Shown here piece after piece: positions 1 to 6,450 of a stretch of DNA of 7,950 nt. The notes beneath the pieces are model-generated. The model was not told where the DNA came from. It was given only the letters and a program-made list of their open reading frames with translations, and searched no databases. This DNA is from DASRBO01 sp035653595 (lineage in GTDB: Bacteria > Actinomycetota > Acidimicrobiia > Acidimicrobiales > JAJPHE01), in NCBI GenBank assembly GCA_035653595.1, contig DASRBO010000089.1, positions 1 to 7,950 of the forward strand. The letters run 5' to 3'. Position numbers and translations under genes: made by a program. Each line of letters opens with the position of its first letter. Within the stretch, counting starts at the first letter, position 1.

Positions 1-30
1 TTCCGGTAGTGGCCGATCGGGGCCGCTCAC

Positions 31-36
31 TACGCT
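31..36 (+). promoter_or_regulatory. Predicted -10 box (TACGCT) of the ABC exporter operon
   Basis: TACGCT fits the actinobacterial TAnnnT -10 consensus. Seven bases separate it from the TTG start at 44, so transcription would begin at or next to the start codon and give a leaderless or nearly leaderless message. No clear -35 hexamer and no good Shine-Dalgarno sequence is visible. The other four transcription-unit starts in the window show the same arrangement, which is the main support. The rest of bases 1-43 holds nothing else I can assign. Confidence 0.55.
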
Positions 37-43
37 CTGAGCC

Positions 44-973
<930 letters not shown>

Positions 974-974
974 C

Positions 975-1757
975 GTGACCGTCCACTCCACCCTGCGGGC
1001 CTACGGCTACTGGAGCCACCAGTACCGGCGCATCTGGCGGGCCTCGATCGCCTCCGGCTTCCTCAACCCGGCCCTCTTCCTCGCCGCCATGGGACTGGGG
1101 CTCGGTTCGCTGGTCAACCGCCACGGCGCCTCGGTCGGACGTCTGGGCGGGGTGAGCTACCTGGTGTTCCTTGCCCCCGGGCTCATGGCGGCCAGCGCCA
1201 TGCAGATGGCGTCGCTGGAGGCGATGTTCCCGGTCATGGGCGGCTTCAAGTGGATCCGGACCTATCACGCCATGCAGGCCAGCCCGCTGGAGGTCCCCGA
1301 CATCCTCTACGGCCACCTGCTGTGGATGGCCACCCGGGTGAGCTTCGTGAGCACGATCTTCCTGGGCGTGATGGCGGCCTTCGGCGCCGTGCACAGCCCC
1401 GAGGTGGTGCTGGCGGTGCCGGCGGCGGCCCTGACCGGCATGGCGTTCGCCGCCCCGGTGGCGGCCTTCACCGCCACCCGCGAGTCGGACCAGCCCCTGA
1501 TCGGGCTCTTCCGCTTCGTGGTCATCCCCATGTTCCTCTTCTCGGGGACCTTCTTCCCGATCTCCCAGCTGCCTGCCGCGGTCAGGCCCCTGGCCTGGGT
1601 GACCCCCCTCTGGCACGGAGTGTCGCTGTGCCGTGCCCTCTCGCTAGGCAACGCCTCGGTGCTGGCGTCCTTCGGACATGTCGCCTACCTGCTCGGCGTC
1701 ACCGTGATGGGCCTGGCCCTCGGGCGACGCAGCTATGCGCGGAGGCTGGCCCCGTGA
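975..1757 (+). CDS. ABC-2 type transporter permease, first subunit
   Basis: This is an integral membrane subunit (260 aa) of the exporter, of the ABC-2/NodJ/DrrB type. I see about six hydrophobic segments, near residues 29-47, 61-80, 116-138, 143-166, 178-199 and 234-250. Before the sixth comes the family hallmark PMFLFSGTFFPIS (185-197). The basic N-terminus (residues 18-22 contain RRIWR) fits a cytoplasmic end. Length is close to NodJ and DrrB (about 260 aa). The GTG start lies one base after the ATPase stop, with only weak purine-rich sequence upstream, so translation is probably coupled to the ATPase. The 3' end overlaps the next permease in a GTGA. It is homologous to but clearly diverged from that neighbour, suggesting the two form a heterodimer. 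The substrate is not predictable. Confidence 0.92.
   Translation: MTVHSTLRAYGYWSHQYRRIWRASIASGFLNPALFLAAMGLGLGSLVNRHGASVGRLGGVSYLVFLAPGLMAASAMQMASLEAMFPVMGGFKWIRTYHAMQASPLEVPDILYGHLLWMATRVSFVSTIFLGVMAAFGAVHSPEVVLAVPAAALTGMAFAAPVAAFTATRESDQPLIGLFRFVVIPMFLFSGTFFPISQLPAAVRPLAWVTPLWHGVSLCRALSLGNASVLASFGHVAYLLGVTVMGLALGRRSYARRLAP
1741..1745 (+). promoter_or_regulatory. Strong Shine-Dalgarno GGAGG for the second permease
   Basis: A perfect GGAGG lies 8 bases before the GTG at 1754, inside the end of the upstream permease gene. It decides the start of the second permease, because that reading frame is open for another 168 codons upstream. It also contrasts with the transcription-unit lead genes in the window, which lack such a site. 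Confidence 0.75.
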
Positions 1758-2587
1758 CGGCGGTGCGGGAGGCCGCCGGCGGCGCCGTCGGCGCCCTCCG
1801 GCTGACCCCTCCGTGGCTGATAGGCAGCCGGCGGGCGCTGCGGCTGGTCGAGCGCAACGCCTGGGTCTACCGCCGCCTGTGGGTCATGTTCGTGTCCGGT
1901 CTGTTCGAGCCGCTGTTCTACCTGCTCTCGGTGTCGGTCGGCCTGGGCAAGCTGGCCGGTCCGGTGTCCGGGCCCGGCGGCCGGCTGATCAGCTACACCG
2001 CCTTCGTGGCTCCCGCCCTCATGGCTACGTCGATGATGAACGGCACGGTGATGGACGCCACCTTCGGGGTGTTCTTCAAGCTCAAGTTCGCCAAGGTCTA
2101 CGACGCCGTCCTGGCCACCCCGCTCAACAGCGGTGACGTGGCCCTGGGGGAGATCGTGTGGGCGGTGATCCGGGGCACCGCCTACTCGGTGGTGTTCCTG
2201 ATCGTGATGGCGGCCATGGGCCTGGTGCAGTCCCCATGGGCCCTGCTCATGCTGCCGGCGGCGGTCGCGCTCGGGTTCGCCTTCGCCGCCGTCGGCATGG
2301 CCTGCACCACGTTCATGCGCAGCTGGCAGGACTTCGACTTCGTGACCATGGCCCTCATGCCGATGTTCCTGTTCTCGGCCACCTTCTACCCACTCTCCAC
2401 CTACCCCGGCGCCTTGCGCACGGTGGTGCGCCTGATCCCGCTTTACCAGGGGGTCGCCCTCCTGCGCGGCTTCGACCTCGGCATCCTCGACTGGGCCATG
2501 GTCGGCCACCTCGCCTACCTGGCCGCCATGGCCGCCGTCGGCCTGACCGTGGCCGCCCGCCGGCTGGGCCGGTTGATCCTGCAGTAG
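1754..2587 (+). CDS. ABC-2 type transporter permease, second subunit
   Basis: This is the second membrane subunit (277 aa) of the same exporter. About six hydrophobic segments lie near residues 45-65, 79-99, 132-156, 161-184, 196-215 and 247-265. It carries the ABC-2 hallmark PMFLFSATFYPLS (203-215), matching the motif in the first permease. The soluble N-terminus is about 15 residues longer than in its neighbour. I chose GTG 1754 because it overlaps the preceding stop as GTGA, has GGAGG at the right distance and begins a normal-length protein. The frame is open back to 1250, but that stretch is Pro/Arg/Gly-rich shadow sequence across the first permease. Its stop is 9 bases from the stop of the convergent DUF885 gene. 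A one-ATPase, two-permease operon suggests an asymmetric heterodimeric channel; the substrate is unknown. Confidence 0.92.
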   Translation: MTAVREAAGGAVGALRLTPPWLIGSRRALRLVERNAWVYRRLWVMFVSGLFEPLFYLLSVSVGLGKLAGPVSGPGGRLISYTAFVAPALMATSMMNGTVMDATFGVFFKLKFAKVYDAVLATPLNSGDVALGEIVWAVIRGTAYSVVFLIVMAAMGLVQSPWALLMLPAAVALGFAFAAVGMACTTFMRSWQDFDFVTMALMPMFLFSATFYPLSTYPGALRTVVRLIPLYQGVALLRGFDLGILDWAMVGHLAYLAAMAAVGLTVAARRLGRLILQ

Positions 2588-2596
2588 GGCGGGGCT

Positions 2597-4210
2597 TCAG
2601 GCGGCCATCACCGCCCGCTCGGCCAGCCCGAGCGGGAGGGAGCCGGTGGCGGCGATGGCGTCGTTGAACCGGCGGGCGTCGCCCTTGCCCTCGGACAGGA
2701 AGCGGTCGCGGATGCGCTCCAGCTCGAGGGCCCCGGTCAGATAGGAGGGGGCCTGGGTCGGCCAGGCGCAGTAGCGCGCCACCTCGGCCCGGGCGGTGGC
2801 CTCGGTCAGGCCGGTGTGGGTGGTCATGTGGGCCACGGCCGCGTCGAAGTCCATCGCCCCCGTGTGCAGCGCCGTGTCCACGACTATGCGGGCGGCGCGG
2901 AAGATGCGGGCCTCCAGATGGCAGAGCATCTCGCCCGGGTCGGAGAAGAACCCGGCCTCGGCCATGACCTTCTCGGCGAAGAGGGCCCACCCCTCCACGA
3001 AGTAGGTGCTGCGCAGGATGCGGCGGACGGGCGGGGCGTGCAGCTGGGACCACACCAGGTGCCAGTGGTGGCCGGGGTAGGCCTCGTGGGCGGAGATGGT
3101 CGGCATGGCCGGATAGCTGTTCGTCGCCATGCGCTGGGCCAGCTCGCCGGCGCCGGTGCCCTCGGGCGGGTAGGGCACGAAGAAGTGTCCGGAGCGGGAC
3201 GGCTTGAAGGCGGGAGGGGCCGAGTACGACGCCACCGCCAGCACCGGGCGCTGGAACGGCGGCGACGGGTCGACCGAGCACGACTCGCCCTCGGGCAGGG
3301 TCACCAGGCCGGTGTCGACCAGGAAGGCGCGACAGCGCGCCGTGGCCCGGGTGTAGCCCTCCAGCATCTCCTCCGGGGTGGCGGGGTGGTCGCGGTTCAG
3401 CTCCTCGAGGGCGTCCCGCCACGACCCATGACCCATCCGGCCGGCCAGCTCGGTCATGGCCGCGTCGAGCTCCGCCCAGGCCTGCGCCCCGCGCCGGCCG
3501 AGCTCGTCGGCGCCGTAGCCGAGCTGCTCTCGCTGGGTCAGCAGGGCGCTGTAGCGCTGCTCGCCGATGGCGAAGCCGCCCCGGGGCTGGAGGGACTCGA
3601 GGTGGGAGGCCAGCTCCTCGAGGGCGCCGGCCGCTTCGGCGCCGGCCTCGGCCAGACGGGAGCGGGCGCCCTGATCGGCCACCTCCGCCGGCAGCAGGTC
3701 GCGGAAGTAGCGGGCACCGGCCCGGCACTGGCCGACGCCGCGCTGGACCATGACATCGCTCATCAACTCGGCCGAGAGCTGGCGCCGTGCGGCCCCCACC
3801 GCCGAGGGCACCTCGGCCAGCCGGGCGACGGCGCAGCGCACCAGCTCCGGTTCCGGCAGCAGCCGCTGGAGGAACAGGTTGAAGACCCCGGACAGGCAGG
3901 GCCCCAGGTACTCCGCCGGGTCCCGCCGGAAGCCCTCCCAGTCGCCCATCACCAGCCGGCCCCGCAGGATGGCGACGACGAGGTCGCGGTCGACCTCGTC
4001 CTGGGGGTCGGTCAGGCGGTCCATCTCCTGGAAGCGGTCGATCCACTTCCCCGCCGAGGTCGTGCGGCGCTTGAAGTCAACCTCGTTGAACGAGCCCAGG
4101 CGATCGTCGTAGCCGTCCATGCCCAGGGTGCTGGCCATGACCGGGAACTCCTCCATCTCCTCGGATATCCACTCCTGGACGAGGGACTCGAGTCGGTCAT
4201 CGGCGGCCAT
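2597..4210 (-). CDS. DUF885 family protein, predicted metal-dependent peptidase
   Basis: A 537-aa soluble protein that fits the DUF885 family (PF05960), proteins resembling zinc metallopeptidases. The key site is HEAYPGHH (residues 375-382, encoded at 3065-3088), an HExxxGHH arrangement with His375, Glu376 and His381/His382. It is followed by YFVEGWALFAE (403-413), whose Glu406 is the likely third metal ligand or equivalent. Further downstream, WPTQAPSYLTG (483-493) is also typical. The N-terminal 300 residues look helical and are acidic at the start. I see no signal peptide or membrane segment, so it is probably cytoplasmic. Length is slightly below the usual 550-600 aa, and both ends appear complete. 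The ATG start has a TAGTTT box 6 bases upstream. It is divergent from the carbinolamine dehydratase gene and convergent with the exporter operon. Peptide hydrolysis is inferred from the motif; the substrate is unknown. Confidence 0.88.
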   Translation of the reverse strand: MAADDRLESLVQEWISEEMEEFPVMASTLGMDGYDDRLGSFNEVDFKRRTTSAGKWIDRFQEMDRLTDPQDEVDRDLVVAILRGRLVMGDWEGFRRDPAEYLGPCLSGVFNLFLQRLLPEPELVRCAVARLAEVPSAVGAARRQLSAELMSDVMVQRGVGQCRAGARYFRDLLPAEVADQGARSRLAEAGAEAAGALEELASHLESLQPRGGFAIGEQRYSALLTQREQLGYGADELGRRGAQAWAELDAAMTELAGRMGHGSWRDALEELNRDHPATPEEMLEGYTRATARCRAFLVDTGLVTLPEGESCSVDPSPPFQRPVLAVASYSAPPAFKPSRSGHFFVPYPPEGTGAGELAQRMATNSYPAMPTISAHEAYPGHHWHLVWSQLHAPPVRRILRSTYFVEGWALFAEKVMAEAGFFSDPGEMLCHLEARIFRAARIVVDTALHTGAMDFDAAVAHMTTHTGLTEATARAEVARYCAWPTQAPSYLTGALELERIRDRFLSEGKGDARRFNDAIAATGSLPLGLAERAVMAA

Positions 4211-4216
4211 CGCCGG

Positions 4217-4222
4217 AAACTA
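4217..4222 (-). promoter_or_regulatory. Predicted -10 box (TAGTTT) of the DUF885 gene
   Basis: On the minus strand TAGTTT ends 6 bases before the ATG at 4210, so transcription would start on or next to the start codon. It shares the TA at 4221-4222 with the plus-strand box of the dehydratase gene. No -35 hexamer is obvious. The AT-rich triplet stands out in this GC-rich DNA. Confidence 0.55.
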
Positions 4223-4226
4223 CCGT
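4221..4226 (+). promoter_or_regulatory. Predicted -10 box (TACCGT) of the carbinolamine dehydratase operon
   Basis: TACCGT ends 6 bases before the ATG at 4233 and matches TAnnnT. It overlaps the oppositely directed TAGTTT box by two bases, so one polymerase bound here should exclude the other. No Shine-Dalgarno sequence fits between the box and the start, which points to a leaderless transcript. Confidence 0.5.
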
Positions 4227-4232
4227 GGCCGG

Positions 4233-4511
4233 ATGGTCGAGGTCCTGGACGAGTCAGCTGTGGCCGCCGGCCTCGCCGGCCTGGCGTGGGAGCGGGACGG
4301 CGACGAGATCGTCAAGACGGTCGGGCGCAAGGACTTCGCCGAGGCCATGGTGCTGGTCAACCAGGTGGCGGAGCTGGCCGAGGCGGCCGACCACCATCCG
4401 GACATCGCCATCTCGTGGAACAAGGTCACCCTGCGCCTGAGCACCCACTCCGCCGGCGGCATAACGGCCAAGGACCTGGAGCTGGCCGAGCGCATCGACC
4501 GCCTCGGTTGA
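4233..4511 (+). CDS. Pterin-4a-carbinolamine dehydratase (PCD/DCoH family)
   Basis: A 92-aa cytoplasmic enzyme that dehydrates 4a-hydroxytetrahydrobiopterin to quinonoid dihydropterin, normally to recycle the cofactor of aromatic amino-acid hydroxylases. The active-site signature is clear: Glu50 then DHHP (53-56, His54/His55), Trp62 in SWNKV, the third histidine His72 in STHS, GGIT (75-78) and Asp81. The length is normal for the family (about 90-110 aa). I chose ATG 4233: it gives the family-typical N-terminus and follows a -10 box, whereas the open frame back to 4119 would run into the divergent DUF885 gene. Its stop overlaps the TTG start of the next gene as TTGA. No phenylalanine hydroxylase is encoded in the window, so its pterin partner must be elsewhere, or the protein has another role such as molybdopterin-related chemistry. 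Family call secure, pathway not. Confidence 0.93.
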   Translation: MVEVLDESAVAAGLAGLAWERDGDEIVKTVGRKDFAEAMVLVNQVAELAEAADHHPDIAISWNKVTLRLSTHSAGGITAKDLELAERIDRLG

Positions 4512-5548
4512 CGCCTCGCCGTCGAGACGGCTCGAGGCGGGCGCCCCTGCCGTACCGGCCCGCCGCCGAGGCGGGCGGGATCCCCAACGTGATGGCCGAC
4601 GGGGCGCCCCTGGCGTCGACCGTGCTCTGCCTCTCCCACTGGCCGGTGAGCCCGACCCCTCCCGCCCTGGCCCACGACCTGTCGGCCGGCAGCGCCTTCC
4701 GCTACCTGCGCTCCCGCCGGCGCTGGCCGCCGGCCGAGTGCGTTACCACCGACCACTACGACCAGGACGGGCTGGTGACCGCCTTCGCCCTCAGCCGCCC
4801 GGCCGAGGCCCTGGCCCGCGAGGACCGGCTGGTGGCGGTGGCGGCCGCCGGCGACTTCGCCGTGGCCCCCTCGCCCGCCCCTGCCCGGGTGGCCTTCGCC
4901 CTGGCCAGCCTGGGCCAGCAGGGCGACGGCGCCGGGGCCAGCCCTCTCGACGGCAGCATCCACCTCCGGGCCCTCGAGGTGCTCGCCGAATGGGTCGACG
5001 AGCCCGAGCGGTGCCGGACCCGGTGGGAGGAGGAGGAGGCCTTCGTCGACGGGAGCGAGGCCGCCCTCAGCTCCGGTCGCCTGGCCCTGGCCGAGCGGCC
5101 CGAGCTCGACCTCGCCGTGCTGAGCTCGTCCGGGGCCGACTGGCCCTGGCGCCAGCACTGGGAGTTCACCCACCGGGCCGAGGGCCCCGTGCACCCGGTG
5201 GCCCTCCACCGGCGCACGGAGCGCAGCCGGGTTATCTGTCTCACCCCGCCCCGTTACGAGCTGCGCTTCCGCTACGAGGGCTGGGTCCGCCTGGCCTCCC
5301 GCCGGGTGGCGCCCCGCCTCGACCTCGAGCCGCTGGCCGACGAGCTGACCTCACTGGAGCCGGGCCCGATCCGGTGGGCCTTCAACGGAGCCTCCGCCCT
5401 GGTGGCCAGGCTGGGGCCGGTCGGAGGCGGCAGCGATCTGGGCCCGCAGGCGGTGCTCGACGCCGTGACCAGGGCCCTGGGCACGGCCTCCCCGGGCTGG
5501 GACCCCTACCGCCCCGGCGGCCGGGCCCGCACCGGGGCAGGTGGCTGA
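4508..5548 (+). CDS. Protein of unknown function, DUF6687-like, with HxDxDG motif
   Basis: A 346-aa soluble protein without signal peptide or membrane segments. I recall related actinobacterial proteins labelled DUF6687; I cannot verify that here. Visible features are PNVMADG (26-32), LSHWPVSPTP (42-51), DHYDQDGLVTAFAL (82-95), AAGDF (113-117), and a C-terminal half with YELRFRYEGWV (250-260) and VAPRLDLEPLA (267-277). The H83-D85-D87-G88 cluster resembles motif I of DHH-family phosphoesterases, but no DHH motif III is visible, so catalysis is speculative. I chose TTG 4508 because it overlaps the dehydratase stop as TTGA and keeps the PNVMADG segment. Later in-frame starts (GTG 4589, ATG 4592) would cut into it, and a CTG at 4547 is a weak alternative. 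No Shine-Dalgarno is seen, so coupling to the upstream gene is likely. It ends 8 bases from the convergent thioesterase stop. Confidence 0.8.
   Translation: MTPRRRDGSRRAPLPYRPAAEAGGIPNVMADGAPLASTVLCLSHWPVSPTPPALAHDLSAGSAFRYLRSRRRWPPAECVTTDHYDQDGLVTAFALSRPAEALAREDRLVAVAAAGDFAVAPSPAPARVAFALASLGQQGDGAGASPLDGSIHLRALEVLAEWVDEPERCRTRWEEEEAFVDGSEAALSSGRLALAERPELDLAVLSSSGADWPWRQHWEFTHRAEGPVHPVALHRRTERSRVICLTPPRYELRFRYEGWVRLASRRVAPRLDLEPLADELTSLEPGPIRWAFNGASALVARLGPVGGGSDLGPQAVLDAVTRALGTASPGWDPYRPGGRARTGAGG
4512..4539 (+). other. Imperfect hairpin just after the dehydratase stop
   Basis: CGCCTCG (4512-4518) pairs with CGAGGCG (4533-4539), and inside it CCGT (4519-4522) pairs with ACGG (4527-4530). 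That leaves a CGAG loop and a two-base CT bulge. The 11-pair stem begins directly after the dehydratase stop and lies within the first codons of the next gene. No T-run follows, so it is not a classical intrinsic terminator. It could modulate read-through or initiation at the TTG. Confidence 0.4.
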
Positions 5549-5556
5549 GTCGCCGG

Positions 5557-6384
5557 TCAGCCCGGTTCGGCCTGGGGCGGGACGAAGCGGGCCAGCTGGC
5601 GGCTCATGGCGACCAGGCGACCCTGCTCGTCCCACAGCTCGCCGTCCTCGTCGACGTAGCCGCCGATCAGGAAGCGGGAGCGGAACAGGGCCAGGTGCCA
5701 GCCGTCCCCCGGCGGGTTGCGCCAGTGCACGGTCAGCTCGATGGTCGGCGCCCCGCCGCCGAGGAAGGTCGAGAACATCGGCGGGGGCCAGCTGTCCATG
5801 AACAGGGGGACGGCCAGGTCGTCGAGGGGGCGGCCGTCGACCAGCCTGGTCCATCCGCCGGTGCGGGCCGGTCCGGGGGCGGTGCGCATGAACATCAGCT
5901 CGTCGGCGGAGGAGATGCGGGTCCTGAACCGGTCGCGGAAGGTCATGCCCGGGACGGTGGGCCCCTTGGCGCTGATGCAGTCGGCGGGGCGCGGGTATTC
6001 GGGCGCCTCGCCCTGCAGGCTCTCCGGCTCCCCCGAGCGGCGCCGGCCGGTGGTGGCCAGGGCCACTGCCACCGGGCGCTCCTGGGACAGGGTCGCCCGG
6101 AAGGTGGCGTGGGACCGCCCTGTGCGCACCGACTCGACCGCCACCGTCGCCGGCCCGGGCACCGGGCGCTCTACGTAGTGCACCGTCATGGTGAGGGGGT
6201 GCTCGAAAGGGGACTCGGCCATGACCGCCCGGCACACGATGGCTGCGATGTAGCCGCCGTTGGGGCCGGCCCCGATGCTCCAGCGGGGTGTGATCTCCGC
6301 CCGCCAGGCCCCGGCCCCGGCCGGCGCGATGGCGGTGTCGGTGTCGAACTCGGAGCCGTCGGCGGGCGAGGCGGCGGCGGCCAT
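5557..6384 (-). CDS. Acyl-CoA thioesterase, TesB-like double-hotdog family
   Basis: A 275-aa cytoplasmic protein expected to hydrolyse acyl-CoA to free acid and CoA. The N-terminal hotdog (about 25-115) contains the typical PNGGYIAAIVCRA (41-53), where thioesterases of this group place their central helix. This is followed by VHYVERPVPGP (68-78) and GRSHATFRATLSQ (89-101). The C-terminal hotdog (about 155-270) has PLFMDSWPPPMFS (193-205), with Asp197 the likely counterpart of the TesB catalytic Asp. It then has TIELTVHWRN (214-223, Thr214 and others) and the closing SRQLARF (261-267, Gln263). The length fits the 4HBT_3/TesB-like group (about 260-290 aa). The ATG at 6384 is supported by a TACGGT box 8 bases upstream. 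It is divergent from an acyl-CoA dehydrogenase gene, so a shared role in acyl-CoA catabolism or CoA recycling is likely. Chain-length preference is not visible. Confidence 0.87.
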   Translation of the reverse strand: MAAAASPADGSEFDTDTAIAPAGAGAWRAEITPRWSIGAGPNGGYIAAIVCRAVMAESPFEHPLTMTVHYVERPVPGPATVAVESVRTGRSHATFRATLSQERPVAVALATTGRRRSGEPESLQGEAPEYPRPADCISAKGPTVPGMTFRDRFRTRISSADELMFMRTAPGPARTGGWTRLVDGRPLDDLAVPLFMDSWPPPMFSTFLGGGAPTIELTVHWRNPPGDGWHLALFRSRFLIGGYVDEDGELWDEQGRLVAMSRQLARFVPPQAEPG

Positions 6385-6392
6385 GGCGGCTC

Positions 6393-6398
6393 ACCGTA
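6393..6398 (-). promoter_or_regulatory. Predicted -10 box (TACGGT) of the thioesterase gene
   Basis: On the minus strand TACGGT ends 8 bases before the ATG at 6384. It fits TAnnnT with a spacing expected for a leaderless transcript. No -35 element is evident in the very GC-rich sequence upstream. Confidence 0.5.
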
Positions 6399-6415
6399 GT
6401 CAGGGCCGGCCTGGA

Positions 6416-6427
6416 CCCGGCGCCGGG
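6416..6427. promoter_or_regulatory. Candidate operator palindrome between divergent acyl-CoA genes
   Basis: CCCGGCGCCGGG is a perfect 12-base palindrome in the 66-base gap between the thioesterase and the dehydrogenase. It is loosely flanked by CCTGG (6410-6414) and CCAGG (6432-6436). It is centred about 29-37 bases upstream of both predicted transcription starts, where a dimeric repressor could block both promoters. Palindromes made only of G and C are common in DNA of this composition, so this is only a candidate. Confidence 0.25.
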
Positions 6428-6436
6428 GGGCCCAGG

Positions 6437-6442
6437 TAGCCT
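6437..6442 (+). promoter_or_regulatory. Predicted -10 box (TAGCCT) of the acyl-CoA dehydrogenase gene
   Basis: TAGCCT ends 8 bases before the ATG at 6451 and fits TAnnnT. No ribosome-binding sequence is seen between the box and the start, consistent with a leaderless message. It faces away from the thioesterase box, with 38 bases between the two. Confidence 0.5.
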
Positions 6443-6450
6443 CCAGCGCC

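Noticed and set aside
1250..1753. Upstream extension of the second permease by 168 codons
   Set aside because: It overlaps the first permease in another frame and is low complexity. GGAGG and the GTGA overlap place the start at 1754.
2355..4046. A 563-codon open frame on the minus strand overlapping the DUF885 gene
   Set aside because: It is rich in Pro, Arg and Gly with no domain pattern and runs in another frame of the DUF885 gene. High GC removes stop codons, so it is a shadow.
4119..4232. Longer N-terminus for the carbinolamine dehydratase from an ATG at 4119
   Set aside because: It would run through the divergent gene's start and add 38 Ser/Arg-rich residues not expected in this small family.
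2816..4507. Upstream extension of the unknown protein's frame back to 2816
   Set aside because: The frame has no stops but runs antisense through the DUF885 gene and out of frame through the dehydratase. The recognisable protein begins near 4508.
4533..4577. 11-base direct repeat CGAGGCGGGCG at 4533-4543 and 4567-4577
   Set aside because: Only two short copies of G/C-rich sequence inside a coding region; likely chance or codon bias rather than an array or regulatory repeat.
5351..6394. A 347-codon minus-strand open frame over the thioesterase
   Set aside because: It overlaps the thioesterase almost completely in another frame and shows no recognisable domain.
4738..6399. A 553-codon plus-strand open frame across two opposed genes
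   Set aside because: It crosses the 3' halves of the unknown protein and the thioesterase in the wrong frame, with low-complexity Pro/Gly/Arg composition and no motif.
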